A stretch of 64,000 nucleotides of DNA, taken from positions 124,001-188,000 of the forward strand of contig NZ_CP128361.1 of the NCBI RefSeq assembly GCF_030345075.1. The letters run 5' to 3'. A model generated the notes under the pieces. It did no database searches, was not told the DNA's origin, and saw nothing but the letters and a program-made list of their open reading frames with translations. The stretch comes from Solwaraspora sp. WMMA2065. Lineage in GTDB: Bacteria > Actinomycetota > Actinomycetes > Mycobacteriales > Micromonosporaceae. How positions within the stretch are numbered: the first letter of the stretch is position 1; the number at the start of each line of letters is the position of its first letter. Below, one piece after another: positions 1-10,516 of this stretch. Made by a program: the position numbers and the translations under genes.

Positions 1-579
1 GGTCGGGCAGGCGGACCGCTCGATGGTGTCGAGCTGGGCGTCGGTCACGTTGTCGTTCGACGCGGCGATCATGGCGTCGATCAGGTCGAGCTTGGCGTGC
101 ACGACGCCCTCGACGGCGACGGTCTTGCCGGCCTCCATCGGGCCGCCGGAGACGAACACGGTCGGGATGTTCAGCCGCAGCGCGGCGAGCAGCATCCCCG
201 GGGTGATCTTGTCGCAGTTCGAGATACACACCAGCGCGTCGGCGCAGTGCGCGTTGACCATGTACTCGACGGCGTCGGCGATCAGCTCCCGGCTGGGCAG
301 CGAGTAGAGCATGCCGCCGTGGCCCATGGCGATGCCGTCGTCGACGGCGATCGTGTTGAACTCGCGGCCCACCCCGCCGGCGTCGGCGACCGCGTCGGCG
401 ACCAGTCCGCCGAGGTCCTTCAGGTGTACGTGGCCGGGCACGAACTGGGTGAAGCTGTTGGCGATGGCGACGATCGGCTTGCCGAAGTCGTCGTCGGTCA
501 TCCCGGTGGCCCGCCACAGGGCCCGGGCGCCGGCCATCGTCCGACCGTGGGTGGAGGTCCTCGACCGCAGCTCAGGCAT
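1..579 (-). CDS. ilvD: Dihydroxy-acid dehydratase, N-terminal part (runs off left edge)
   Basis: IlvD dehydrates 2,3-dihydroxy-isovalerate or -methylvalerate to the 2-keto acid, the step before transamination in valine and isoleucine synthesis. The frame opens with [20 protein letters not shown] at 579 and stays open to base 1, giving 193 codons of a family that is usually 560-620 residues. Typical motifs are visible: the segment [20 protein letters not shown], an [13 protein letters not shown] stretch, and [11 protein letters not shown], whose Cys is an iron-sulfur ligand in the family. It is divergent from the GGDEF-EAL gene and close to ilvBNC, which supply its substrate. Only the C-terminal two thirds are missing, because of the window edge. 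The identification is very secure. Confidence 0.95.
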   Translation of the reverse strand, partial: MPELRSRTSTHGRTMAGARALWRATGMTDDDFGKPIVAIANSFTQFVPGHVHLKDLGGLVADAVADAGGVGREFNTIAVDDGIAMGHGGMLYSLPSRELIADAVEYMVNAHCADALVCISNCDKITPGMLLAALRLNIPTVFVSGGPMEAGKTVAVEGVVHAKLDLIDAMIAASNDNVTDAQLDTIERSACPT

Positions 580-711
580 TCGACAAGTGTTACACCACGG
601 TTGCCGGGCCGGCGGTCCCAGCCGTGTCGCGTTTCACGTGTCGGGATGTCTCCTGCCGGCAAACCCGCACCCCGGCACCACGGGCCGGCGCCGATCCGGC
701 AGAGTTGTGGC

Positions 712-3057
712 GTGCACCTCCCCTCGGGCATGCAGGCGCTCGCGTTGGCGAGTGGGCTGGCGGCTGCGCTGGGCGTGGGATGGTTGTTCGTCGTGGCCCG
801 CCGCCGGGACGGATCGTCGGACCGGGCCCACCGGCTGCTCGCGGTCGGCGCCGGGCTGACCACCGTCAGCGTGCTCACCGGGCTGGTCGGCGCCGTCGCG
901 ATGGCCGCCGAGTGGGATCGGCAGCAGCCTCAGCGGAGTCTGCTCGCCACGGTCGTCGCGGTCGGCTGCGCGCTCGGCGGACTGCTGCTGATCTGGGGCC
1001 TGCTGCGGCTGCCGGGCACCGCCGGGCGGTCCGCGCCGACCGCGCGTCACCTGCTCGACTGCCTGGCGGTCGGTGCGGCGCTGTGGTTCACCGGCTGGGT
1101 ACTGGTCGCCCCACCGACCCGGCTGCTGGGCGCGGCCACCCCGACCGCCTGCCCGGCGATCCTGCTGGCCACCGCGACCGTCGCCGCGATCACCGGCGTG
1201 GCGGTGATGACCGCGCTGCACAGCGGCCGGCATCCGGCCGGTCCGCTGCTCGGCGGCGCGGGCACTGTGCTGATCGGGCTCAGCGGTATCGGCGCGGCGG
1301 CGGGCATCTGCCAGTACGGTGTGGGGCTCGTCCTGGTCGGTGCCGTCGGGTTGCCGGTCGGGCTGGTGCTGGTCTGGTTCGGTGGGGGACGGCCGGGGTG
1401 CGGCGGCAGCGCGCCGGCCGGCCTGGTGCCGCGCGGGGCCGGTTACGTGTTCCTGCCGATGGTGGTGATGGCCGCCGCAGGCTTCTACCACGTGGCCAGC
1501 GGCGGCGAGTTCACCACCGTCGCGGTGGCGGTCGGCAGCCTGGAGGGCTTCATCCTGGTGAGCCGGCAGTATCTGGCACTGCTCGACGTGCGCCGGTACG
1601 CGGCCCGGCTGGCGGCCAGCGAGGCGCACTTTCGCAACCTGGCGCACACCGACCCGTTGACCGGGTTGGCCAACCGGCGGGCGCTGCTGCGTGAGCTGTA
1701 CGACTGCGTCGCCGATCGGCGTCCCGGCGGGCTGCTCACCCTGGACCTGGACGGTTTCAAGACGGTCAACGACATGCGGGGTCATGACGTCGGTGACGCG
1801 GTGCTGATCGAGGTGGGCCGGCGGCTGATCGCCGAGCTGGCCGGGGCGGGGCTGGCTGCCCGGTTGGGCGGCGACGAGTTCGCCGTACTGCTGTCGTTGC
1901 CGGACCCGGACGAGGCACACGGCGTCGCGGTCCGGATCCTGCGCGCCCTCGACGAGCCGTACCCGCATGACAAGGGTCCGATCTACGTGTCGACGAGCAT
2001 CGGGATGGCCTGTTGTTCGACTGCGCAGGACGTGCCGACGCTGTTGCGCAACGCGGACCTGGCGCTGCGCTCGGCGAAGCAGCGGGGCAAGAACCGGGTG
2101 GAGCGCTACGACGTCTCCTACGACCAGGCCCAGCGTCGCCGGGTCCGGCTGGAGCACGAGATGCGCGGCGCGATCGACCGCGGCGAGCTGCGGCTGGCCT
2201 TCCAGCCGGTGGTGGCGGTGCCGTCGGTACGGCCGGTCGGTGCCGAGGCGTTGATCCGTTGGCGCCATCCGGAGCTGGGCAAGGTGCCACCGGACGAGTT
2301 CATCCCGCTGGCCGAGGAGTGCGGGATGATCAGCCGGCTGGGTGCCTGGGTGCTCGACGAGGCGTGCCGGCAGCTGTCCCGCTGGCTGGCCGAGGGGCAC
2401 GACGTCTGGGTGTCGGTCAACGTGTCACCGCACGAGCTGCACGCCCCGGAGTACGTGCTGCAGGTCGACGAGGCGTTGCGACGGCACCGGGTGCCGTCGC
2501 AACGCCTGGTGCTGGAGGTCACCGAGCATGCCGTCGCCCGGGACCTCGCGGAGCTGATCCGCCGGCTGAAGGCGCTGCGCGCCACCGGGGTACGGATCGC
2601 CCTGGACGATTTCGGCGCCGGCTACTCGTCGCTCGGCCAGCTGCGGAACCTGCCGATCGACATTCTCAAGATCGACCACAGCCTGGTGGCGGAGCAGGGG
2701 CCGGTCGCGCCGCCGCTGCCGGGTCGGCGGGCGTTCGCGCCGATGGTCGACGTGGTGATGCGGCTCGGGCACCAGTTGGGTCTGGAGGTCATCGCCGAGG
2801 GGGTGACCAACCAGGCCGAGCTGGCCGTCGTGGTGGAGGCGGGCTGCCGGTTCGGGCAGGGTGCGCTGTTCGGCTGGGGGGTGCCGGCCGAGCATCTGGA
2901 GGCGATGCTGTCTGCGGCGACGTCGTCCGGTAACCGGCATGGAATCGGCGGCCGCCGCCGTCCCGGCGAAGATCAGCAGGCCAGCGCCGGTGCGGCGTCA
3001 TTAGCCGCCCAGGATGTGAGATCAGTTGACTCATCGCGTGAGATGCGTCAGGCTTAG
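712..3057 (+). CDS. Membrane-bound GGDEF-EAL cyclic-di-GMP signalling protein
   Basis: About 781 aa if started at GTG 712; ATG 730 is equally possible. The open frame extends far upstream, but that part lies opposite ilvD and is not coding. Residues up to about 290 hold a series of hydrophobic helices (about eight), typical of a membrane sensor without a periplasmic domain. A GGDEF domain follows (DPLTGLANR, then an intact GGDEF near residue 386), then an EAL domain (EALIRW near residue 512, with DDFGAGYSS and the EGV loop). Both active-site signatures look intact, so synthesis and hydrolysis of c-di-GMP are both possible. No RxxD inhibitory site precedes GGDEF. Its 3' end overlaps the likely promoter of the ilvB leader. 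The input signal cannot be read from the sequence. Confidence 0.88.
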   Translation: MHLPSGMQALALASGLAAALGVGWLFVVARRRDGSSDRAHRLLAVGAGLTTVSVLTGLVGAVAMAAEWDRQQPQRSLLATVVAVGCALGGLLLIWGLLRLPGTAGRSAPTARHLLDCLAVGAALWFTGWVLVAPPTRLLGAATPTACPAILLATATVAAITGVAVMTALHSGRHPAGPLLGGAGTVLIGLSGIGAAAGICQYGVGLVLVGAVGLPVGLVLVWFGGGRPGCGGSAPAGLVPRGAGYVFLPMVVMAAAGFYHVASGGEFTTVAVAVGSLEGFILVSRQYLALLDVRRYAARLAASEAHFRNLAHTDPLTGLANRRALLRELYDCVADRRPGGLLTLDLDGFKTVNDMRGHDVGDAVLIEVGRRLIAELAGAGLAARLGGDEFAVLLSLPDPDEAHGVAVRILRALDEPYPHDKGPIYVSTSIGMACCSTAQDVPTLLRNADLALRSAKQRGKNRVERYDVSYDQAQRRRVRLEHEMRGAIDRGELRLAFQPVVAVPSVRPVGAEALIRWRHPELGKVPPDEFIPLAEECGMISRLGAWVLDEACRQLSRWLAEGHDVWVSVNVSPHELHAPEYVLQVDEALRRHRVPSQRLVLEVTEHAVARDLAELIRRLKALRATGVRIALDDFGAGYSSLGQLRNLPIDILKIDHSLVAEQGPVAPPLPGRRAFAPMVDVVMRLGHQLGLEVIAEGVTNQAELAVVVEAGCRFGQGALFGWGVPAEHLEAMLSAATSSGNRHGIGGRRRPGEDQQASAGAASLAAQDVRSVDSSREMRQA
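3026..3055 (+). promoter_or_regulatory. Candidate promoter of the ilvBNC leader
   Basis: TTGACT at 3026-3031 is a good -35 box. With an 18-bp spacer the -10 position falls on AGGCTT (3050-3055), which is weak. A start site 6-7 bases later would coincide with the ATG of the leader peptide at 3062, so the leader mRNA may be leaderless. The promoter lies inside the 3' end of the preceding GGDEF-EAL gene. Confidence 0.4.
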
Positions 3058-3061
3058 CCCC

Positions 3062-3097
3062 ATGTCGCTGACTCTGTCGTCTCGAGTACTTACCTGA
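3062..3097 (+). CDS. Putative branched-chain amino acid leader peptide of ilvB
   Basis: An 11-residue reading frame, MSLTLSSRVLT, ends in TGA directly at the foot of a 10-bp hairpin that is followed by an intrinsic terminator and then ilvB. It has three Leu codons, one Val and two Thr. Short leaders with such codons, stalling the ribosome when charged tRNA is scarce, are the known device of transcription attenuation upstream of ilvB in actinobacteria. No Shine-Dalgarno is seen, consistent with leaderless translation. Position and composition support the call; translation is not proven. Confidence 0.62.
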   Translation: MSLTLSSRVLT

Positions 3098-3155
3098 GCG
3101 CACTCTCCGATCGAGAGTGCGCTGGCCCCGTGCATCTGCACGAGGGCCGTTTTTA
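3098..3155 (+). promoter_or_regulatory. Transcription attenuator (pause hairpin plus intrinsic terminator) of ilvBNC
   Basis: Two hairpins follow the leader stop codon. The first pairs 3098-3107 with 3113-3122 (10 perfect bp, 5-base loop). The second pairs 3124-3134 with 3137-3148 (11 bp with one bulged A) and is followed by five T residues at 3150-3154, a standard intrinsic terminator. It lies 100 bp before ilvB with no gene ending just upstream, so it is placed as an attenuator and not as a gene-end terminator. Confidence 0.75.
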
Positions 3156-3254
3156 TTGCCACATCCCTGCCGGTTCCGGCCGATCGGTCCCATCTGCCGG
3201 ATACGCCGCCGAGACCCATGTCACGAGACCACTGAGCTGAAGGCCTGAATCGTC

Positions 3255-5144
3255 ATGACGAGACCCACGCCCGAGACCCTCGCCCACCGCGCGCACTCGG
3301 CCGCGGCGGCCGCGCCGACCCCGGTCACCCTCGCCAACGCCGTGACCCCGCCGCCGGCCCCGCCGGTGCCGGTCTCCGGCGCGGGTTGCCTGGTCCGGTC
3401 CCTGGAGGCACTCGGCGTCGACGTGGTGTTCGGCATCCCCGGCGGGGCGATCCTGCCGGCCTACGACCCGCTGTACGACTCGACGGTGCGGCACATCCTG
3501 GTCCGCCACGAGCAGGGCGCCGGGCACGCCGCGACCGGCTACGCCCAGGCCACCGGTCGGGTCGGGGTGTGCATGGCGACCTCCGGTCCGGGTGCCACCA
3601 ACCTGGTCACCCCGATCGCCGACGCGTACATGGACTCGGTGCCGATCGTGGCCATCACCGGCCAGGTGGCCCGCCCGTCGATCGGCACCGACGCCTTTCA
3701 GGAAGCCGACATCCAGGGCATCACCCTGCCGATCACCAAGCACAACTACCTGGTGCAGTCGGGCGAGGAGATCCCCCGGGTGCTCGCCGAGGCGTTCCAC
3801 CTGGCGGCCACCGGCCGGCCCGGCCCGGTGCTGGTCGACATCCCCAAGGACGTGCTGCAGGCGCAGACCACCTTCGCCTGGCCGCCGACGCTGGACCTGC
3901 CCGGCTACCGGCCGACCCTGCACCCGCACGGCAAGCAGATCCGCGAGGCGGCCCGGCTGATGGCCGGTGCCCGCCGCCCGGTGCTCTACGTCGGCGGCGG
4001 CGTGCTCAAGGCGCAGGCCACCGAGGGGCTGCGCCGGCTCGCCGAACTGACCGGCATCCCGGTGGTCACCACGCTGATGGCCCGGGGCGCGTTCCCCGAC
4101 TCGCACCCGCAGCATCTGGGCATGCCCGGCATGCACGGCACCGTCGCGGCGGTGTACGCGCTGCAGAAGGCGGACCTGATCGTGGCTCTCGGCGCCCGGT
4201 TCGACGACCGGGTGACCGGCAAGCTGGATTCCTTCGCCCCGGGCGCGGCGGTGGTGCACGCCGACATCGACCCGGCCGAGATCGGCAAGAACCGTACCGC
4301 CGACGTGCCGATCGTCGGCGACGCGCGGCACGTCATCGACGAGCTGATCGAGGCGTACCCGGCGGCGGAGCGGGCCGCCCCCCCCGCCGGCCGCCCGGCG
4401 GTGCGCCCCGCCGGCCCGGCCGGCGACCGCAGCGACTGGTGGGCGCAGCTGGACGACCTGCGGCAACGCTACCCGCTGGGCTACGACGAGCCGGACGACG
4501 GCACGCTGTCCCCGCAGTACGTGATCGAGCGGCTCGGCAAGCTGGCCGGACCGGACGCCATCTACGTCGCCGGCGTCGGCCAGCACCAGATGTGGGCCTC
4601 CCAGTTCATCTCCTACGAGAAGCCGAACACCTGGCTCAACTCCGGCGGCCTGGGCACCATGGGGTACGCGGTCCCGGCCGCGATGGGCGCCAAGGTCGGC
4701 CAGCCGGAGACGGTGGTCTGGGCGGTCGACGGCGACGGCTGCTTCCAGATGACCAACCAGGAGCTGGCCACCTGCGCCCTGGAGGGCATCCCGGTCAAGG
4801 TGGCGCTGATCAACAACGGCAACCTGGGCATGGTCCGGCAGTGGCAGACACTGTTCTACGGCGAGCGCTACTCCAACACCGACCTGGGCACCCACAAGCA
4901 CCGCATCCCGGATTTCGTCAAACTGGCCGAGGCGCTCGGCTGTGTCGGGCTGCGCTGCGAAAACGCCGCGGACGTGGACAAGACCATTGCCGCCGCAATG
5001 GAGATCAACGACGTCCCGGTCGTGATCGACTTCGTGGTCGGCAAGGACGCCATGGTCTGGCCGATGGTCGCCGCCGGCACCAGCAACGATGAGATCATGT
5101 TCGCCCGGGACGTCCGGCCCACCTTCGACGAGGACGACCTGTGA
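3255..5144 (+). CDS. ilvB: Acetolactate synthase, large (catalytic) subunit
   Basis: Thiamine-diphosphate enzyme that condenses two pyruvates to acetolactate (valine, leucine) or pyruvate with 2-ketobutyrate (isoleucine). At 629 aa it is slightly long for the family because of an Ala/Pro-rich N-terminal extension of about 40 residues. The ThDP catalytic Glu lies in [15 protein letters not shown] near residue 85, and the metal/ThDP motif in [15 protein letters not shown] near residue 493. The ATG at 3255 has only a weak upstream purine run. ilvN and ilvC follow in the same direction. Expression is probably attenuated by the leader and terminator upstream. The 3' end carries a 16-bp tandem duplication that supplies the stop codon (see the repeat entry). 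Confidence 0.97.
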   Translation: MTRPTPETLAHRAHSAAAAAPTPVTLANAVTPPPAPPVPVSGAGCLVRSLEALGVDVVFGIPGGAILPAYDPLYDSTVRHILVRHEQGAGHAATGYAQATGRVGVCMATSGPGATNLVTPIADAYMDSVPIVAITGQVARPSIGTDAFQEADIQGITLPITKHNYLVQSGEEIPRVLAEAFHLAATGRPGPVLVDIPKDVLQAQTTFAWPPTLDLPGYRPTLHPHGKQIREAARLMAGARRPVLYVGGGVLKAQATEGLRRLAELTGIPVVTTLMARGAFPDSHPQHLGMPGMHGTVAAVYALQKADLIVALGARFDDRVTGKLDSFAPGAAVVHADIDPAEIGKNRTADVPIVGDARHVIDELIEAYPAAERAAPPAGRPAVRPAGPAGDRSDWWAQLDDLRQRYPLGYDEPDDGTLSPQYVIERLGKLAGPDAIYVAGVGQHQMWASQFISYEKPNTWLNSGGLGTMGYAVPAAMGAKVGQPETVVWAVDGDGCFQMTNQELATCALEGIPVKVALINNGNLGMVRQWQTLFYGERYSNTDLGTHKHRIPDFVKLAEALGCVGLRCENAADVDKTIAAAMEINDVPVVIDFVVGKDAMVWPMVAAGTSNDEIMFARDVRPTFDEDDL

Positions 5145-5158
5145 CGAGGACGACCTGT
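5127..5158 (+). repeat. Perfect 16-bp tandem duplication at the ilvB stop codon
   Basis: Two identical 16-bp copies (5127-5142 and 5143-5158) abut. The TGA stop of ilvB is formed across their junction (5142-5144). With only one copy, the ilvB frame would read on without a stop into the ATG of ilvN at 5194 in the same phase. Confidence 0.9.
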
Positions 5159-5193
5159 CACGACCCGGCCAATCCGATGATGACGAGGAAGAA

Positions 5194-6826
<1,633 letters not shown>

Positions 6827-6834
6827 CGCCGGAC

Positions 6835-6870
6835 AGAGCCCATCACCGACAGTGATCGGTGATGGGCTCT
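6835..6870 (+). terminator. Strong hairpin after ilvC
   Basis: A perfect 15-bp stem pairs 6835-6849 with 6856-6870 around a 6-base loop, immediately after ilvC. There is no T-run, as is common for terminators in high-GC actinomycetes. Confidence 0.75.
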
Positions 6871-7003
6871 GCGCCTATCTCGGGCGGAGTTTCGTTACCG
6901 GAAGATTGCGGCTTGGGGTCGGTTTCGGGTAGTCGGTTTCCGACGCCGATAATTGACCTACGGTTACAGGTAGTTAATGGCCGCCTCGGGTAATGTGCCC
7001 CGC

Positions 7004-8239
7004 ATGCGTCTGGAGCAATCGCACCGTACGGAGCGCTTCGGGGCCGTTCGCATCCATGAGCTTCAGCGTGTCATCGAGCTGGACTCGGGGGATGTCGCCG
7101 GTGACCGCAGCCGTGGGCTGGTCTCTCAGGAGGACATCCGGGCCGTCGAGCGGGACATGGTGGTGGTCATACCCTGCATGAATGAAACACGCAGGGTGAT
7201 CGAAGGAGTGCTCTCTGGTATTCCGCACGACTGTCTGATCGTGCTCGTCTCGAACAGCGGCCGGCAGCCGGTGGACCGTTATGAGATCGAGGCCCATACC
7301 GTTGAGCAGTTCTGCCGGTCGGCGGACCGGCCGGCGGTCACCGTGCACCAACGAGATCCAGGGCTGGCCGCGGCGATGAAAGCCGCCGGCATGCCGGAGC
7401 TGATCGACGAGAGCGGGCTGATCCGCACCGGCAAGGGCGAGGCGATGCTGATCGGCATGGCGGTCGCCGCGCTCACCGGGCGCCGGTACGTCGGCTACGT
7501 GGACGCCGACAACTACGTCCCCGGCGCGGTCCACGAATACTGCAAGGTGTACGCCGCTGGCCTGCACCTGGCCGACAGCCCGTATTCGATGGTCCGGATT
7601 TCCTGGCACTCCAAGCCCAAGCTGCGCGACGGTCGACTGTTCTTCAGCCGCCGGGGCCGCAGTTCGGAGATCACCAACGGATTCCTCAACCGGCTGATCG
7701 CCGAGTACTCCGGCTTCGGCACCGAGGTGATCGCCACCGGCAACGCCGGCGAGCACGCACTCAGCCTCGACCTCGGCCTGCGGCTGCGGCTGGCCGGCGG
7801 TTTCGCCGTCGAGCCGTACGAGTACGTCGACCTGTTCGAACGCTTCGGCGGCATCCTGGACACCGACAGCCCCGAGGTGATGGCGCATTCGGTGCCGGTG
7901 CTGCAGGTGGAGACCCGCAACCCGCACTTCCACGACAACAAGGGTGAGGAGCACGTCCAGGGCATGCGGATGCAGGCGCTCAACGTGCTGTACCACTCCC
8001 CGGTGTGCCTGCCGGCGGTCCGCGAGGCGATTCTCGAGTTCATGACCGACCAGGGGGCGTTGTCGCCGGGTGCCGAGCCGCCCCGCGAGCGGGTCTATCC
8101 GCCGGTCGGTTCGCTCGCCTTCGACCTGCTCTACGACACCCTGGAGGCGGAGGCCGGCACGTTCCGGCAGATCGGTGACGGCGGCATCGTCCGCAGCCGG
8201 ATCCCCCGCCATCCGGTCAGTCCGGCGGCAGCCGGCTGA
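7004..8239 (+). CDS. mpgS: Mannosyl-3-phosphoglycerate synthase (GT55 type)
   Basis: Transfers mannose from GDP-mannose to 3-phosphoglycerate, the first step to the compatible solute mannosylglycerate. The N-terminus MRLEQSHRTERFGAVRIHEL, the segment EGVLSGIPHDCLIVLVSNSG, the GYVDADNYVPGAVHEY metal-binding region and the ITNGFLNRLIAEYSGFG stretch match the GT55 family throughout; 411 aa is a normal length. ATG 7004 matches the family N-terminus. A TAATGT box at 6991-6996 would start the mRNA at or next to this ATG, so translation may be leaderless. The usual partner phosphatase (MpgP) is not adjacent and was not seen in the window. The next gene is serA, whose enzyme uses the same substrate, 3-phosphoglycerate. 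Confidence 0.9.
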   Translation: MRLEQSHRTERFGAVRIHELQRVIELDSGDVAGDRSRGLVSQEDIRAVERDMVVVIPCMNETRRVIEGVLSGIPHDCLIVLVSNSGRQPVDRYEIEAHTVEQFCRSADRPAVTVHQRDPGLAAAMKAAGMPELIDESGLIRTGKGEAMLIGMAVAALTGRRYVGYVDADNYVPGAVHEYCKVYAAGLHLADSPYSMVRISWHSKPKLRDGRLFFSRRGRSSEITNGFLNRLIAEYSGFGTEVIATGNAGEHALSLDLGLRLRLAGGFAVEPYEYVDLFERFGGILDTDSPEVMAHSVPVLQVETRNPHFHDNKGEEHVQGMRMQALNVLYHSPVCLPAVREAILEFMTDQGALSPGAEPPRERVYPPVGSLAFDLLYDTLEAEAGTFRQIGDGGIVRSRIPRHPVSPAAAG

Positions 8240-8273
8240 CGGTCCGGCGGCAGCCGGCTGACGGTCCGGCGGC
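8220..8273 (+). repeat. 22-bp tandem repeat, about 2.5 copies, across the mpgS stop
   Basis: Copies lie at 8220-8241, 8242-8263 and a partial 8264-8273. The first contains the TGA of mpgS; the second repeats the same final codons outside the gene. Confidence 0.85.
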
Positions 8274-8322
8274 GGTCGGAGTGCGGCGGCGGTTGGCCGG
8301 GGGCGGGTGTTAGGTCTGATTT

Positions 8323-8336
8323 GTGAGGGCCCTCAC
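8323..8336. promoter_or_regulatory. 14-bp perfect palindrome upstream of serA
   Basis: GTGAGGGCCCTCAC lies 150 bp before serA in the 246-bp mpgS-serA spacer, which otherwise shows no gene. It could be an operator; no known regulator can be assigned to it. Confidence 0.35.
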
Positions 8337-8485
8337 CCCCGGCCCTGAGCCGCGCCGTCCACGGCTGCGCCTACGATCGCGGGTAGGCCGCCTCCGTGCC
8401 GGCGCGACACCCGGGCGGGGGAGCGTAGGGCGCAGAGCGGCGCCCCACCGCCGCCGATACCCGTCCCGGACGACTTTGAGGACCA

Positions 8486-10084
8486 ATGAATCCTGTCGTA
8501 CTGATCGCTGAAGAGCTCGCGCCCGCCGCAATCGACGTACTCGCTCATGACTTCGATGTCCGCCACGTCGACGGCACGGACCGTCCCGCCCTGCTGGCCG
8601 CGCTCGCCGACGCCCACGCGGTGATCGTGCGCAGCGCCACCCAGATCGACGCCGAGGCGTTGGCCGCCGCGCCCCAGCTGAAGGTGGTCGCCCGCGCCGG
8701 CGTCGGCCTGGACAACGTCGAGGTGCCGGCCGCCACCGCCCGAGGCGTCATGGTGGTGAACGCACCCACCTCCAACATCGTCTCCGCTGCTGAGCAGGCG
8801 ATCGCCCTGCTGCTCGCGGTGGCCCGCAACACCGCAAGCGCCAGCGCCGCGCTCAAGGCCGGCGAGTGGAAACGGTCGAAGTACACCGGCGTCGAGCTGC
8901 AGGGCAAGACCGTCGGCGTGGTCGGGCTCGGCCGCATCGGCGTGCTGTTCGCGCAGCGGATCGCCGCGTTCGGCACCCGGCTGATCGCGTACGACCCGTA
9001 CATCCAGCCGGCCCGCGCGGCGCAGCTCGGGGTTCGCCTGGTCGGGCTGGAGGAGCTGCTCCGGGAGAGCGACTTCATCTCGATCCACCTGCCGAAGACC
9101 CCGGAGACGCTCGGCCTGATCGGCGAGAAGGAGCTGGCGATCGTCAAGCCCGGGGTCCGGATCGTCAACGCCGCCCGGGGCGGCCTCGTCGACGAGCAGG
9201 CGCTGGCCGATGCGTTGGCCGAGGGCCGGGTCGGTGGTGCCGGCGTCGACGTGTACGCGAAGGAGCCGTGCACCTCGTCGCCGCTGTTCGCCTTCGACAA
9301 CGTCGTCGCCACCCCGCACCTGGGGGCCTCGACCGCCGAGGCGCAGGACAAGGCGGGTCTGGCCGTGGCCCGCAGCGTCAAGCTCGCGCTGCAGGGCGAG
9401 TTCGTTCCCGACGCGGTGAACGTGCAGGCCGGCGGGGTGGTCGCCGAGGATGTCCGGCCGCTGCTGCCGCTGGCCGAGAAGCTCGGCAAGGTGTTCACCG
9501 CGGTGGCCGGGGTGGTCGCGGCCAGCGTCACCGTCGAGGTCCGCGGCGAGGTCGTCGGCAACGAGGTGTCGGTGCTCAAGCTGGCCGCCACCAAGGGGCT
9601 GTTCAGCTCGGTGGTCGAGGAGCAGGTCACCTACGTCAACGCGCCGCACCTGGCCGCCGACCGGGGCGTCGAGGTGGAGCTGGTCACCCACCCGGACACC
9701 GTCGACCAGCCCAACCTGGTCACCGTCCGGGGGGTGCTGCCCGACGGCGGTACGGCAAGTGTCTCCGGCACCGTGGTGCAGTCCGCCGGGCGGGACGTGG
9801 TCCGGCTGACCGAGGTCGACGGCTTCGACCTCGAGCTGTCCGCCGAGGGCATCCTGCTCTTCTTCCGGTACGCCGACCGGCCGGGCGTGGTCGGGACGAT
9901 CGGCTCGATCCTCGGCGAGTCCAGTGTCAACATCGCCGCCATGCAGGTGGCTCGGCGGTCCGCCGGTGGCGAGGCGCTGATGACCCTCACCGTCGACTCC
10001 GCCGTCGGCGCGGAGTCGCTGCACAATGCCGCCAGCTCGATCGGGGCGACCGCGGCCAGCGCGGTGGACCTTCGCGAGGAGTGA
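8486..10084 (+). CDS. serA: D-3-phosphoglycerate dehydrogenase (long, ACT-containing form)
   Basis: Oxidises 3-phosphoglycerate to 3-phosphohydroxypyruvate, the first step of serine synthesis. The 532 aa length and layout match the long actinobacterial form: substrate and Rossmann domains (VVGLGRIGVLFAQRIAAFG near residue 146, catalytic His region ATPHLGAST near 275), an intervening substrate-binding domain from about 320, and a C-terminal ACT domain from about 460 (ILLFFRYADRPGVVGTIGSI) that binds serine. A GAGGA ribosome site precedes ATG 8486. It stands alone, followed by a 15-bp terminator hairpin. The neighbouring mpgS draws on the same substrate. Confidence 0.96.
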   Translation: MNPVVLIAEELAPAAIDVLAHDFDVRHVDGTDRPALLAALADAHAVIVRSATQIDAEALAAAPQLKVVARAGVGLDNVEVPAATARGVMVVNAPTSNIVSAAEQAIALLLAVARNTASASAALKAGEWKRSKYTGVELQGKTVGVVGLGRIGVLFAQRIAAFGTRLIAYDPYIQPARAAQLGVRLVGLEELLRESDFISIHLPKTPETLGLIGEKELAIVKPGVRIVNAARGGLVDEQALADALAEGRVGGAGVDVYAKEPCTSSPLFAFDNVVATPHLGASTAEAQDKAGLAVARSVKLALQGEFVPDAVNVQAGGVVAEDVRPLLPLAEKLGKVFTAVAGVVAASVTVEVRGEVVGNEVSVLKLAATKGLFSSVVEEQVTYVNAPHLAADRGVEVELVTHPDTVDQPNLVTVRGVLPDGGTASVSGTVVQSAGRDVVRLTEVDGFDLELSAEGILLFFRYADRPGVVGTIGSILGESSVNIAAMQVARRSAGGEALMTLTVDSAVGAESLHNAASSIGATAASAVDLREE

Positions 10085-10108
10085 CCCGCCGGACGTGTCG
10101 TCCGACTT

Positions 10109-10142
10109 CGGCGGTTCGGGGACCCTCGTCCCCGAACCGCCG
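10109..10142. terminator. Bidirectional terminator-like hairpin between serA and the next gene
   Basis: A perfect 15-bp stem (10109-10123 with 10128-10142) with a CCTC loop sits between convergent genes. Confidence 0.8.
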
Positions 10143-10147
10143 CCCGC

Positions 10148-10516
10148 TCAGCGGGTCGACGCGCTGGCCGGCGGCGGGTAGACCGAGCCGTCCTGCGGGT
10201 CGAGCAGCAGCAGATCGTGTTCCTGAGCCAGCCGTTCGATGGTGAGCAGCACCTCGTCGGCGCAGGTCTGACGCAGGTTCATCTCGACGTGGTCGGTTGC
10301 GGTATGTAATGGGACCTTTGCCCAGGGGCAGTCTTCTGTGGTGGAAGCGGCACCTTGATCCGGGTAACTGGCGGTCAGCGCGGCGTGGAAGGACGTGATC
10401 CGGCGGTCGGTCGCACCGTCGGCGTGCTCACCCTGCCGGCACAGTTCGTGTGCGGCGTGTACGTCCGCCGAGGTGGACTGATCGTCCAACGCCCATACGA
10501 CTAGATCGAATGTCAC
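10148..10516 (-). CDS. Small conserved hypothetical protein
   Basis: A soluble protein of about 122 aa starting from GTG 10516 (MTFDLVVWALDD). The frame is open to 10573, with ATG alternatives at 10573, 10549 and 10537; GTG 10516 was preferred because proteins of this look usually begin right before the xFDLxVW strand, though no clear ribosome site decides it. The rest is acidic with a Pro/Ala-rich tail (SVYPPPASAST). No catalytic motif is visible and I cannot assign a function. It converges on serA across a shared hairpin. Codon pattern and strand context support a real gene. Confidence 0.6.
   Translation of the reverse strand: MTFDLVVWALDDQSTSADVHAAHELCRQGEHADGATDRRITSFHAALTASYPDQGAASTTEDCPWAKVPLHTATDHVEMNLRQTCADEVLLTIERLAQEHDLLLLDPQDGSVYPPPASASTR

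Noticed and set aside
97-711. Upstream extension of the GGDEF-EAL frame to base 97
   Set aside because: It lies opposite ilvD and has no ribosome site or similarity; the protein starts at GTG 712 or ATG 730.
634-2400. 588-codon minus-strand frame under the GGDEF-EAL gene
   Set aside because: Composition is Gln/Arg/Pro/His-rich with no domain; it is the antisense shadow of a high-GC gene, as are similar long frames opposite serA, ilvB, ppk and the STAND gene.
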